In this document: positions 8,137-15,314 of the stretch, piece by piece
Position numbering within the stretch: the first letter of the stretch is position 1
Layout of the letters: every line of letters begins with the position of its first letter
From: Caenispirillum bisanense
GTDB lineage: Bacteria > Pseudomonadota > Alphaproteobacteria > Rhodospirillales > Rhodospirillaceae
Assembly: GCF_039523075.1 (NCBI RefSeq)
Contig: NZ_BAAAEP010000005.1
Span: forward strand, 49,194 to 113,193
DNA: 64,000 bases
Direction: 5' to 3'
The notes under the pieces: model-generated
Database searches by the model: none
Told to the model about the DNA's origin: nothing
What the model saw: only the letters and a program-made list of their open reading frames with translations
Made by a program: the position numbers and the translations under genes

Positions 8137-8982
8137 ATGGCCTGGATGCGCGCCCTGACGCACGGTGATGCGCTGCTGTCGCTGGCCGGCATGATCGCCG
8201 TGCTGGCGCTGACCGGCTGGCTGATCGCCGGGCCGGACGGGCTGCTGGTGACCCTGGCGGTGGCGGTGGCGACGGTGGCCATGGCGGCGACGGTGCCGCC
8301 GGCCGTCGCCATGCGGCTCATTGGCGCCCGGCCGGTGCATCCGCAGCAGGCGCCCGGCCTCTACACCCTGCTGGTGGAGCTGTCCGACGCCGCCGGACTG
8401 GCAGCGCCGCCGGTGCTGTATCGCCTGCCCGGCGGCAGCGTCACCGCGCTGTCGGTGGGCGACTGCCGCCGCGCCGCCATCGCCCTGTCCGACGGCATGA
8501 CCATGGTGATGGACCGGCGCGAGCTGCGCGGCGTGCTCGCCCATGAAGTGGCGCACGTGGCGGCGGCCGACACCGCGCTGATGACCCTGGCGGCGGTGCT
8601 CGGCCGGGTGGTTCACACGCTCGCCTTCTTCGGGGTGATGGCCGCCATCCTGGTGGTGCTGTTCACCGCCGCGCCGGTGCCGCCGTGGCTGGTGCTGGCC
8701 ATCGCCGCCGCACCCTGGGCGGCCACCCTGCTCCACCTGTCGCTGTCGCGGCGGCGGGAGTTTGCCGCCGATGCCGAAGCCGCGCGCCTCACCGGCGACC
8801 CGCAGGGGCTCGCCCTCGCCCTGGTGAAGCTGGAGACCCTGCCGCGCGGCGGGCTCGCCCGTCTGCTGCGGCCGGCGGGGCGGTCGGCCGGCGGCTGGCT
8901 GCGCACCCATCCGCCCACCCGCGCCCGCATCGAGCGGCTGGTCGGGCCCATCGCCGACCGGGTGCGGCCCCTATACCCCTAA
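8137..8982 (+). CDS. Membrane-bound M48 family (HtpX-like) zinc metalloprotease
   Basis: The 281-residue protein has an HExxH zinc site, HEVAH at residues 136-140, and a downstream EFAAD motif near residue 208 that supplies the third zinc ligand. Two hydrophobic helices precede the catalytic domain (about 15-55) and two lie within it (about 145-200), the layout of HtpX-type proteases that degrade misfolded inner-membrane proteins. The C-terminal HPPTRARIERL segment is also typical of HtpX. GGGAGG precedes the ATG. It closes a possible three-gene unit that sits just downstream of hsp20, which fits a membrane-stress role. Confidence 0.85.
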   Translation: MAWMRALTHGDALLSLAGMIAVLALTGWLIAGPDGLLVTLAVAVATVAMAATVPPAVAMRLIGARPVHPQQAPGLYTLLVELSDAAGLAAPPVLYRLPGGSVTALSVGDCRRAAIALSDGMTMVMDRRELRGVLAHEVAHVAAADTALMTLAAVLGRVVHTLAFFGVMAAILVVLFTAAPVPPWLVLAIAAAPWAATLLHLSLSRRREFAADAEAARLTGDPQGLALALVKLETLPRGGLARLLRPAGRSAGGWLRTHPPTRARIERLVGPIADRVRPLYP

Positions 8983-9101
8983 TCCCTGCCCATATTTGCG
9001 GCAGTGCAAAAGACTGCCCGCGCCGGCAGCAATCCCTCTTTCCCGACCGCCCTTCTGCGCTACACTGGCGGCACAGAGGACACGGAAGGAGCACCGCCGC
9101 C

Positions 9102-10520
9102 ATGGCCTTCGCCCAGTCCATCGGCCATACCACCTACCGCTTCGCCGACCTGCGGCAGCTGCTCGCCAAGGCGACGCCGCGCCGTTCCGGCGACGAGCTG
9201 GCCGGGGTGGCGGCGGCCAGCGAGGCGGAGCGGGTGGCGGCCCGGCTGGCGCTCGCCGACCTGCCGCTCACCCGCCTGCTGACCGAGCCGGTGGTGCCCT
9301 ATGAACAGGACTCCGTCACCCGCCTGATCTGCGACGGCCACGATGCCGTCGCCTTCGCGCCGCTGGCGGCCCTGACGGTGGGCGAGTTCCGCGACTGGCT
9401 GCTGTCCGACGCCGCCGACGAGGCGGCGCTGCGGGCGGTTGCGCCCGGCCTGACGCCGGAGATGGCGGCGGCGGTCAGCAAGATCATGCGCAACCAGGAT
9501 CTGGTGGCGGTGGCGCGCAAGTGCCGGGTGGTCACCGCCTTCCGCACCACCATCGGCCTGCCCGGCCGGCTGGCGGTGCGGCTGCAGCCCAACCACCCGA
9601 CCGACGATGCCGAGGGCATCGCCGCCTCCATCCTCGACGGGCTGATGTATGGCTGCGGCGATGCGGTCATCGGCATCAACCCGGCCACCGACAGCCCCGC
9701 CGCCATGGTGCGCCTGCTGCGGCTGATCGACGACATCCGCCAGCGCTACGACATCCCCACCCAATCCTGCGTGCTGGCCCATGTGACCACCGCCATGGAG
9801 GTGATGGCCGCCGGGGCGCCGGTGGACCTGGTGTTCCAGTCCATCGCCGGGACGGAGAAGGCCAACGACAGCTTCGGCATCACCCTGCCCATGCTGGGCG
9901 AGGCGCGCGAGCAGGCGCTGGCGCTCGGGCGCGGCACCGTCGGCGACAACGTGATGTACTTCGAAACCGGCCAGGGCAGCGCCCTTTCCGCCGATGCCCA
10001 CTGGGGCTGCGACCAGCAGACCATTGAGGCGCGCGCCTATGCCGTCGCCCGCGCCTTCAAGCCGCTGCTGACCAACACCGTGGTCGGCTTCATCGGGCCG
10101 GAATACCTCTACGACGGCAAGCAGATCATCCGCGCCGGGCTGGAAGACCACTTCTGCGCCAAGCTGCTGGGCGTGCCCATGGGGGTGGACGTCTGCTACA
10201 CCAACCACTGCGAGGCCGATCAGGACGACATGGACGTGCTGCTGACCCTGCTGGGGGCTGCGGGTGTCAACTTCGTCATGGGGGTGCCGGGGGCCGACGA
10301 CATCATGCTGAACTACCAGAGCACCAGCTTCCACGATGCGCTCTACGTCCGCTCCACCCTCGGCCTGCGGCCAGCGCCGGAGTTCGAGGCCTGGCTGCAC
10401 CGCATGGAAATCGCCGACCGCCTCGGCCGCGTGCGCCCGGCCCTGACGGCGGCGCAACGGCTGCTGCCGGCCACGGCGACGGCGGATGCGGCGGGCGACC
10501 GCGGGGAGGACGTGGCATGA
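9102..10520 (+). CDS. eutB: Ethanolamine ammonia-lyase large (catalytic) subunit
   Basis: EutB is the TIM-barrel subunit of the adenosylcobalamin-dependent enzyme that splits ethanolamine into acetaldehyde and ammonia. The 472-residue length matches the family (about 455-470). Recognisable segments include MRNQDLVAVARKC, LQPNHPTDD, GDAVIGINPATD, SVTAM-like HVTTAMEVM, MYFETGQGSALSA and VDVCYTNHCEADQDD. The ATG at 9102 follows GGAAGGAG. It overlaps eutC by four bases (ATGA), so the two subunits are translationally coupled. No microcompartment shell, EutA or acetaldehyde dehydrogenase genes are nearby. This is therefore the short cytosolic type, likely used to obtain nitrogen. Confidence 0.96.
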   Translation: MAFAQSIGHTTYRFADLRQLLAKATPRRSGDELAGVAAASEAERVAARLALADLPLTRLLTEPVVPYEQDSVTRLICDGHDAVAFAPLAALTVGEFRDWLLSDAADEAALRAVAPGLTPEMAAAVSKIMRNQDLVAVARKCRVVTAFRTTIGLPGRLAVRLQPNHPTDDAEGIAASILDGLMYGCGDAVIGINPATDSPAAMVRLLRLIDDIRQRYDIPTQSCVLAHVTTAMEVMAAGAPVDLVFQSIAGTEKANDSFGITLPMLGEAREQALALGRGTVGDNVMYFETGQGSALSADAHWGCDQQTIEARAYAVARAFKPLLTNTVVGFIGPEYLYDGKQIIRAGLEDHFCAKLLGVPMGVDVCYTNHCEADQDDMDVLLTLLGAAGVNFVMGVPGADDIMLNYQSTSFHDALYVRSTLGLRPAPEFEAWLHRMEIADRLGRVRPALTAAQRLLPATATADAAGDRGEDVA

Positions 10521-11299
10521 CCGGCGACGAGCCCTGGGCCTTCCTGCGCCGCCACACCGCCGCCCGCATCGCCATGGGCCGCGCCGGCGACGGCCTGCCG
10601 ACGGCGCCGCTGCTGCGCTTCCAGGCGGCCTGGGCGGAGGCCCGCGACAGCCTCAAGAGCAGCCTTGATGCCGGCGGCCGCGCCGCCGCCCTGGCGCCGC
10701 TGGGCCTGCCGGTGGAGACGGTGCGGTCGCAGGCCGCCGACGGCGCCGAGTACCTGAAGCGCCCCGACCTCGGCCGCCGGCTGCACCCCGACGATGCGGC
10801 GCGGCTGCCGCGCGGCGACTGGGATGCGGTGTTCGTCATCGCCGACGGCCTGTCGGTGCGGGCGGTGGAAGGCCATGCGGCGGCGGTGGTGGCGGCGGCC
10901 CTGAAGCGCCTCGGCGGCTGGCGCATCGCGCCGCTGGTGGTGGCGCAGCGGGCGCGGGTGGCGCTTGCCGACGATGTCGGCGCCGCCCTCGGCGCCCGCC
11001 TGACCGTCATCCTCATCGGCGAGCGGCCGGGCCTGTCGAGCCCCGACAGCCTGGGCGCCTACATCACCTGCAACCCCGCCCCCGGCCGCCAGAACAGCGA
11101 CCGCAACTGCATCTCCAACATCCGGCCGGAGGGTCTGGCGCCGGAGGCCGCCGCCTTCAAGCTGGCGTGGCTAATGGCGGAGGCGCGCCGCCTCGGCCTC
11201 ACCGGCGTCGGCCTGAAGGATGCCGCCCCCGACCTGCTGCCGCCGGCCCCGGCGGCCCAAGAGCCCCCTTCCGTCCCGCCCCCGGCCGTGCCACATTAG
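10517..11299 (+). CDS. eutC: Ethanolamine ammonia-lyase small subunit
   Basis: EutC is the cobalamin-binding light subunit that assembles with EutB into the active ethanolamine ammonia-lyase. The 260-residue chain contains the family blocks ERPGLSSPDSLGAY, the cysteine-containing TCNPAPGRQNSDRNCISNIRPEGL segment and VFVIADGLSVRAVEGHA. The last 25 residues are Pro/Ala-rich and probably disordered. The start overlaps the eutB stop codon by four bases. No B12 riboswitch was recognised ahead of eutB. Confidence 0.95.
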   Translation: MTGDEPWAFLRRHTAARIAMGRAGDGLPTAPLLRFQAAWAEARDSLKSSLDAGGRAAALAPLGLPVETVRSQAADGAEYLKRPDLGRRLHPDDAARLPRGDWDAVFVIADGLSVRAVEGHAAAVVAAALKRLGGWRIAPLVVAQRARVALADDVGAALGARLTVILIGERPGLSSPDSLGAYITCNPAPGRQNSDRNCISNIRPEGLAPEAAAFKLAWLMAEARRLGLTGVGLKDAAPDLLPPAPAAQEPPSVPPPAVPH

Positions 11300-11329
11300 A
11301 GTCCTCTACAGAATGTCTCGGAACCAATC

Positions 11330-11986
11330 ATGATCGAGCAGGGACCGCTCAATCTGGAGTCCATCGGACCCGGAACGCACGTCTGCTTCATCTACGACAG
11401 CGCCGACCAGCGCCTGGATGCCATCGGCCGCATCATGGCCGGGGTGCTGCGGGGCGGAGGTTCGACGGCCTATTTCGCGTGGGAGAGCGACCTCGACCTC
11501 ATCCGCAATCATCTGCGGCTGCGCGGCGTGCCGGTCCACCTGCTGGACGAGCCGACCTTCACCGTCGAGCCGGCGGCCGAGGTCTATACCGCCGGCCGAC
11601 GGTTCGACAAGGACCGCATGCTCGGCCTGCTGCGCCAGGGCTACGACCGCATGCGGACCCAGGTGAACGGCACCGTCTTCTTTACGGGCGAGATGGAATG
11701 GTCGCGCCAACCGGAACTGACCGGCGTCGACCAGCTGGTGGCCTATGAGCAGGCGGTCAACGACGTCATCCGCACCCACCCCTTCAGCGCCATCTGCCAG
11801 TACGACGCCCGCGCCTTCGATGGCGACCTGCTGTTCCGCATCGTCAAGGCCCACCCGCTGATGCTGGTGCGCAACCAGATCCTCGCCAACCCCTACTACG
11901 TGCCGGCCGCCGCCTCCGAGGACGGGCACGGGCATGAGCACGACCACGCCTGCGGCTGCGGACATCAGGCGCACGGCCATGCCTGA
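11330..11986 (+). CDS. MEDS-domain sensory protein with a His/Cys-rich C-terminal tail
   Basis: Residues 1-190 match the MEDS (DcmR-type sensory) domain: a G-x-HVCFIYDS opening, the YFAWE/HLRLRGV region and the VICQYD-like AICQYDARAFDGDLLFRIVKAHP block. Such domains are usually joined to histidine kinases or regulators and are thought to sense small molecules. Here no kinase follows. Instead residues 200-217 form a tail with seven histidines and two cysteines (H200, H202, H204, H206, C208, C210, H212, H215, H217), which looks like a metal-binding site. The gene overlaps the next by eight bases. Both lie opposite a FixJ-type regulator, so the three may act together; that is inference. Confidence 0.75.
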   Translation: MIEQGPLNLESIGPGTHVCFIYDSADQRLDAIGRIMAGVLRGGGSTAYFAWESDLDLIRNHLRLRGVPVHLLDEPTFTVEPAAEVYTAGRRFDKDRMLGLLRQGYDRMRTQVNGTVFFTGEMEWSRQPELTGVDQLVAYEQAVNDVIRTHPFSAICQYDARAFDGDLLFRIVKAHPLMLVRNQILANPYYVPAAASEDGHGHEHDHACGCGHQAHGHA

Positions 11987-12428
11987 CGTGGCCTCGCGTC
12001 TGCTGATGCTGGCGGTGATGCTGCGCTCGCTGCCCGGCCGCACGCAGTTCGAGACCTTCGCCGCCGCCGCCCTGGCCGAGGTGCCGGGCGTCGCCGAGGC
12101 GCGTGTCACCGCCCTGCCCCTGCTCGACCGGCCGCAGCTGGCGGCGGGATGGAAGCGGCTGGATCTGGTGTCGGGGTGCGAGACCTTCGGCTTCGTCGAC
12201 CTGCGGCTCGACGACGCCGCCGCCTTTGCCCCCCATGCCGGCGACGTGCAGAACCTGATCAACCTGCTGGCCCACGAGATGGAGCGCCGCGCCACCCTCG
12301 CCTGCCTGCAGGAAGCGCACGAGGCGCTGGCCCGCCGCCATGAAGACCTGGAACGGCGCATGGAGGAAGGCGAGCCCGCCGCCCTTGCCGCCGCGCCGGC
12401 CAGCCGCGCCCGGCTGTCATCGGTCTGA
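11979..12428 (+). CDS. Small GAF-like protein with a C-terminal coiled coil
   Basis: The 149-residue product has a mixed core ending in a GAF-like strand-helix (FGFVDLRLDDAAAFAPHAGDV, about residues 77-97). A charged helix of about 45 residues (EMERRATLACLQEAHEALA and onward) follows and should form a coiled coil. In related sensor kinases this kind of segment joins an MEDS domain to later signalling domains; here it is a separate chain. The ATG at 11979 lies inside the end of the MEDS gene, giving tight translational coupling. The 3' end overlaps the convergent regulator gene by 12 bases. I do not know its function. Confidence 0.6.
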   Translation: MPDVASRLLMLAVMLRSLPGRTQFETFAAAALAEVPGVAEARVTALPLLDRPQLAAGWKRLDLVSGCETFGFVDLRLDDAAAFAPHAGDVQNLINLLAHEMERRATLACLQEAHEALARRHEDLERRMEEGEPAALAAAPASRARLSSV

Positions 12429-13088
12429 CGGTCCCGGCGGCACGGGCGGCACCGGCCCGGCGTCCGCCGCCGCATCGCCGAGCGCCAGCAGCATCCGGGT
12501 CAGGTCGGCGACCGAGGCCGCCGCCATCTTCTCCATCACGTTATGCCGGTGGACCTCGACCGTCTTCAGCGAGATGTCAAGGTCGTGGGCGATGCGCTTG
12601 TTCATCTGCCCGCCGGCCACCAGCCGCATGACCTGCCGTTCCCGCGGTGTCAGGGTCTGCCAGCGCGCCAGCACCGCCTGACGCTGCGCCCGGTCCTCCA
12701 GCAGCACCCGATGATGCGCCACCGCCGCCCGGATGCGGTCGAGCATGATGCCGTCGTCGAAGGGCTTCTCGATGAAGTCGAAGGCGCCGGCCTTCAGCGC
12801 CCGCACCGCCATGGGCACGTCGCCGTGGCCGGTCATGAACACGATGGGGGCCGCAGCGCCGCGGCGGCGCAATTCCTCCTGCAGCTCCATCCCGGTCATG
12901 CCCGGCATGCGCACGTCGAGCAGGATGCAGCACGGCCGCGCCTCGCTGAACGCCCGCAGGAAGCTGTCGGCGGAGGGATGCGCCTCCACCTCCAGGTCGG
13001 CGGACCGGATGAGCCAGCACAGCGAATCGCGCAGCGCGGCGTCGTCGTCAACCACGTAAACAAGGGGCGATGCGGGGGCGGTCGTCAT
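12417..13088 (-). CDS. FixJ-family two-component response regulator
   Basis: This 223-residue protein has an N-terminal receiver domain (residues 8-122) with acidic pocket D14-D16, phosphorylation site D58 in LLDVRMPGMTG, T86 and K108 in EKPF. It ends in a LuxR/FixJ DNA-binding domain (about 145-205, LTPRERQVMRLVAGG through SLKTVEVHRHNVMEKM). It should act as a DNA-binding transcription factor switched on by phosphorylation. No histidine kinase gene is adjacent. It is divergent from the sulfide:quinone reductase gene, with a palindrome in the shared region, and tail-to-tail with the MEDS/GAF pair. Either could be its functional partner. Confidence 0.88.
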   Translation of the reverse strand: MTTAPASPLVYVVDDDAALRDSLCWLIRSADLEVEAHPSADSFLRAFSEARPCCILLDVRMPGMTGMELQEELRRRGAAAPIVFMTGHGDVPMAVRALKAGAFDFIEKPFDDGIMLDRIRAAVAHHRVLLEDRAQRQAVLARWQTLTPRERQVMRLVAGGQMNKRIAHDLDISLKTVEVHRHNVMEKMAAASVADLTRMLLALGDAAADAGPVPPVPPGPSDR

Positions 13089-13206
13089 GGTCCAGTTCTA
13101 CCGCAAGGCGCAGGACGACGCCACGGTTGCCGCCGCAGCGGGCATTTCCGCCCCGCCACCAAGGGCTTACGCCGGGCCGCCAATCCCGCCGCTCTAGAGG
13201 CTTGAA

Positions 13207-13224
13207 AATTAGCGTGAGCTAATT
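13207..13224. promoter_or_regulatory. Palindromic operator candidate before the sulfide:quinone reductase gene
   Basis: AATTAGC (13207-13213) and GCTAATT (13218-13224) form a perfect 7-bp inverted repeat with a GTGA spacer. It lies in an A+T-rich patch 48 bases before the SQR start and between divergent genes. Size and symmetry fit a dimeric helix-turn-helix repressor, such as the ArsR-type sulfide sensors BigR and SqrR, or the divergent FixJ-type regulator. Which protein binds is unknown. Confidence 0.5.
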
Positions 13225-13271
13225 CACTCTTGTCGCATATAGAAAAGTCTGGGGCAGGGAGTTCAGGACGC

Positions 13272-14618
13272 ATGACCACTTTCGAGAAACCGCCGTTCCC
13301 CGTCGACGGGCCGCTCAGCCGCCGCAATCTGCTGAAGCTGGGGGCGGCCGGCGCGGCGCTGGCGGCGCTGCCGGCGACCGCACCGGAGGCGCAGGCGCAG
13401 ACGGTGAAGAGCAGCGCCCGCATCGTCGTCGCCGGTGCCGGCGCCGCCGGCCTCGCCACCGCCTCCCGCCTCATGCGGCAGCTGGACGGCGCCAAGGTGA
13501 CCATCGTCGATGCCCGCAAGGAACACTTCTACCAGCCGGGCTTCACCCTGGTCGCCGGCGGCCTGAAGCCGGCCGGCTACGTCACCTCCACCACCGCCGA
13601 ATATCTGCCGAAGGGCATCGAGTGGATCGAGGAACGGGTGGCCGAGTTCGACCCCGAGGCCAATACCGTCACCACCGAAAGCGGCAAGAAGCTGCCCTAC
13701 GACTACCTGGTGGTGGCGACCGGCCTGCACCTGGATTACGACTCCATCCAGGGCATGGACACCACCCGCATCGGCCAGGACGGCCTTGGCAGCATCTACC
13801 ACAGCCCGGCCGGCGCCGCCGCCACCTGGCAGGCCATGTCCCGGTTCGCCGACGAGGGCGGGCGCGGCCTGTTCCTGCGCCCCAACACCGAGATGAAGTG
13901 CGCCGGCGCGCCGCTGAAGTACACCTTCATCACCGACGACTACCTGCGCCGCCGCGGCAACCGCGGCAAGGCGGAACTCACCTACGCCGCCAACAACAAG
14001 GTGCTGTTCAGCGTGCCCATCGTGGCGGAAAAGGTGCGCATGCTCTACCGCGAGCGCGGCGTGAAGGTACAGTACGAGCACGTCATGACCGCCATCGACC
14101 TCGGCCGCAAGGTCGCCACCTTCAAGACCCCCGAGGGCGAGGCGGAAATCCCCTACGACTTCATCAACGTGGTGCCGCCCATGCGGGCGCCCATGGCGGT
14201 GCGCAACAGCCCGCTCGGCTGGCAGGAAGGCCCGTTTGCCGCCGACGGCTGGATGGAGGTGGACAAGGCCACCCTGCGCCACAAGCGCTATGCCAACGTC
14301 TTCGGCGTCGGCGACATCGCCGGCGTGCCCAAGGGCAAGACGGCGGCCAGCGTGAAGTGGCAGGTGCCGGTGGCGCTCGATCACCTGATCGCCGACCTGG
14401 GCGGACCGAAGGCGACCAGCGTCTACGACGGCTATACCTCCTGCCCGCTGATCACCCAGCTCGGCCGCGCCATGCTGGTGGAATTCGACTACGACAACAA
14501 CCTGGTGCCGTCGTTCCCCGGGGTCATCGCGCCGCTGGAAGAACTGTGGATCACCTGGGTGATGAAGACCATGGCGCTGAAGCCGACCTACATTTCCATG
14601 CTGCGCGGCCGCGCCTGA
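13272..14618 (+). CDS. Sulfide:quinone oxidoreductase with a Tat signal peptide (type II-like)
   Basis: This FAD enzyme oxidises sulfide and passes electrons to quinone at the membrane. The 448-residue chain starts with a twin-arginine signal (RRNLLKLGAAGAALAALP, residues 17-34), then a dinucleotide fold with GAGAAG at 55-60. It has only two cysteines in the redox positions: C210 in EMKCAGAP and C391 in SCPLIT. The VKCAGAP-like and CPL motifs resemble the mitochondrial/type II SQR pattern rather than the three-cysteine type I pattern. The FGVGDIAG motif (344-351) binds FAD. The ATG at 13272 was chosen because the signal peptide begins shortly after it. A small membrane protein gene follows by 16 bases. 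Confidence 0.88.
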   Translation: MTTFEKPPFPVDGPLSRRNLLKLGAAGAALAALPATAPEAQAQTVKSSARIVVAGAGAAGLATASRLMRQLDGAKVTIVDARKEHFYQPGFTLVAGGLKPAGYVTSTTAEYLPKGIEWIEERVAEFDPEANTVTTESGKKLPYDYLVVATGLHLDYDSIQGMDTTRIGQDGLGSIYHSPAGAAATWQAMSRFADEGGRGLFLRPNTEMKCAGAPLKYTFITDDYLRRRGNRGKAELTYAANNKVLFSVPIVAEKVRMLYRERGVKVQYEHVMTAIDLGRKVATFKTPEGEAEIPYDFINVVPPMRAPMAVRNSPLGWQEGPFAADGWMEVDKATLRHKRYANVFGVGDIAGVPKGKTAASVKWQVPVALDHLIADLGGPKATSVYDGYTSCPLITQLGRAMLVEFDYDNNLVPSFPGVIAPLEELWITWVMKTMALKPTYISMLRGRA

Positions 14619-14634
14619 GGGGGAGGACACTGCA

Positions 14635-14988
14635 ATGAAGGATCTTGATCTCGCCGTGCTGGTGTCGGTCTTCCTGGAGATGATGGGACCGCTGTTCTGG
14701 TTCCTGCTGCTGCTCGGCCTTGCCGGCCTGATCGGCTTTGCGGTGGTGCTGATGCGCGAAGGCCGCATCGACAGCCGCCGCCTGATCCGGTCGGAGGTCA
14801 TCGGCCTCGCCGGTGGCGTCATGGCGCTGGTGCTGATGGCCTGGGTCACCGTCTCCGGCTTCACCGATGCCGGCGGCCCGGTGGACTGGCTGCTGATCGG
14901 CATCATCTGGGGCATCGGCCTTGCCGGCACCACCATCCTCGCCTACGCCGTCCAGGGCCTGCTGGCCGGCAAGCGGCCGAAGGCCTGA
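14635..14988 (+). CDS. Small membrane protein linked to sulfide:quinone reductase (DUF5368-like)
   Basis: The 117-residue protein has three hydrophobic helices (about residues 16-38, 57-77 and 85-107) and a short positively charged tail. Small proteins of this kind, which I recall as the DUF5368 family, often follow sqr genes in proteobacteria; I am moderately sure of the family. GGGGGAGG precedes the ATG and the gene lies 16 bases after the SQR stop, so the two form an operon. A role as membrane anchor or quinone-side partner of the exported SQR is plausible but not shown by the sequence. Confidence 0.65.
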   Translation: MKDLDLAVLVSVFLEMMGPLFWFLLLLGLAGLIGFAVVLMREGRIDSRRLIRSEVIGLAGGVMALVLMAWVTVSGFTDAGGPVDWLLIGIIWGIGLAGTTILAYAVQGLLAGKRPKA

Positions 14989-15158
14989 GGCTTCAGGGAC
15001 ACCCTGCTCCCTGCCTTGCCGGCGCTGCGGTCCGCCGCGGCGCCGGTCTCTTTTTGCATGCAGGGAATGTGATTTGCATCTCATTCATACCTGCCATGTG
15101 CGTGAAATGCTGGCGGCGGTCGCTGCCTTTGGCCTATGACGGCATGTGCCGCCACGGC

Positions 15159-15207
15159 AGCGCCGATTTGATCTTCAGATTGCGGGCGCTCAACAAATCC
15201 AGCTAAA
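15159..15207 (+). promoter_or_regulatory. SAM-II riboswitch (S-adenosylmethionine sensor)
   Basis: The segment folds as the SAM-II H-type pseudoknot. Helix P1 is AGCGCC (15159-15164) with GGCGCT (15185-15190). The pseudoknot helix is GATTTG (15165-15170) with CAAATC (15194-15199). The conserved AGATTGC core (15177-15183) and the AGCTAAA 3' motif (15201-15207) are both present. SAM-II elements in alphaproteobacteria control methionine and SAM genes, and the next gene here is the methionine-binding protein metQ. A terminator-like hairpin 25 bases downstream suggests control of transcription. Confidence 0.88.
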
Positions 15208-15231
15208 GCCGAAGCAGGTCCCGTTCGTCGA

Positions 15232-15261
15232 CCGCCCGGCCCTTTGCTGTGGCGGTTTTTT
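15232..15261 (+). terminator. Terminator in the metQ leader, downstream of the SAM-II riboswitch
   Basis: A 5-bp G+C stem (CCGCC 15232-15236, GGCGG 15251-15255) with a 14-base loop is followed at once by six T residues. It lies between the SAM-II element and metQ, where it could act as the regulated terminator. The switching mechanism is inferred. Confidence 0.6.
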
Positions 15262-15314
15262 GCTGTTCCGGCGCCCGTCCGGGCGTTGCAGACGACCGAC
15301 CGAGGAGACCACGC

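Noticed and set aside
8998..9019. Hairpin GGCAGT/ACTGCC after the M48 protease gene
   Set aside because: Six base pairs and no T run. It may be a weak terminator but cannot be told from chance in this G+C-rich DNA.
8983..9101. Possible cobalamin riboswitch ahead of eutB
   Set aside because: The 119-base gap is too short and lacks the conserved B12-box sequence.
13201..13243. TTGAAA and TATAGA as a promoter for the sulfide:quinone reductase gene
   Set aside because: The two boxes are 30 bases apart, outside the normal 16-18 range.
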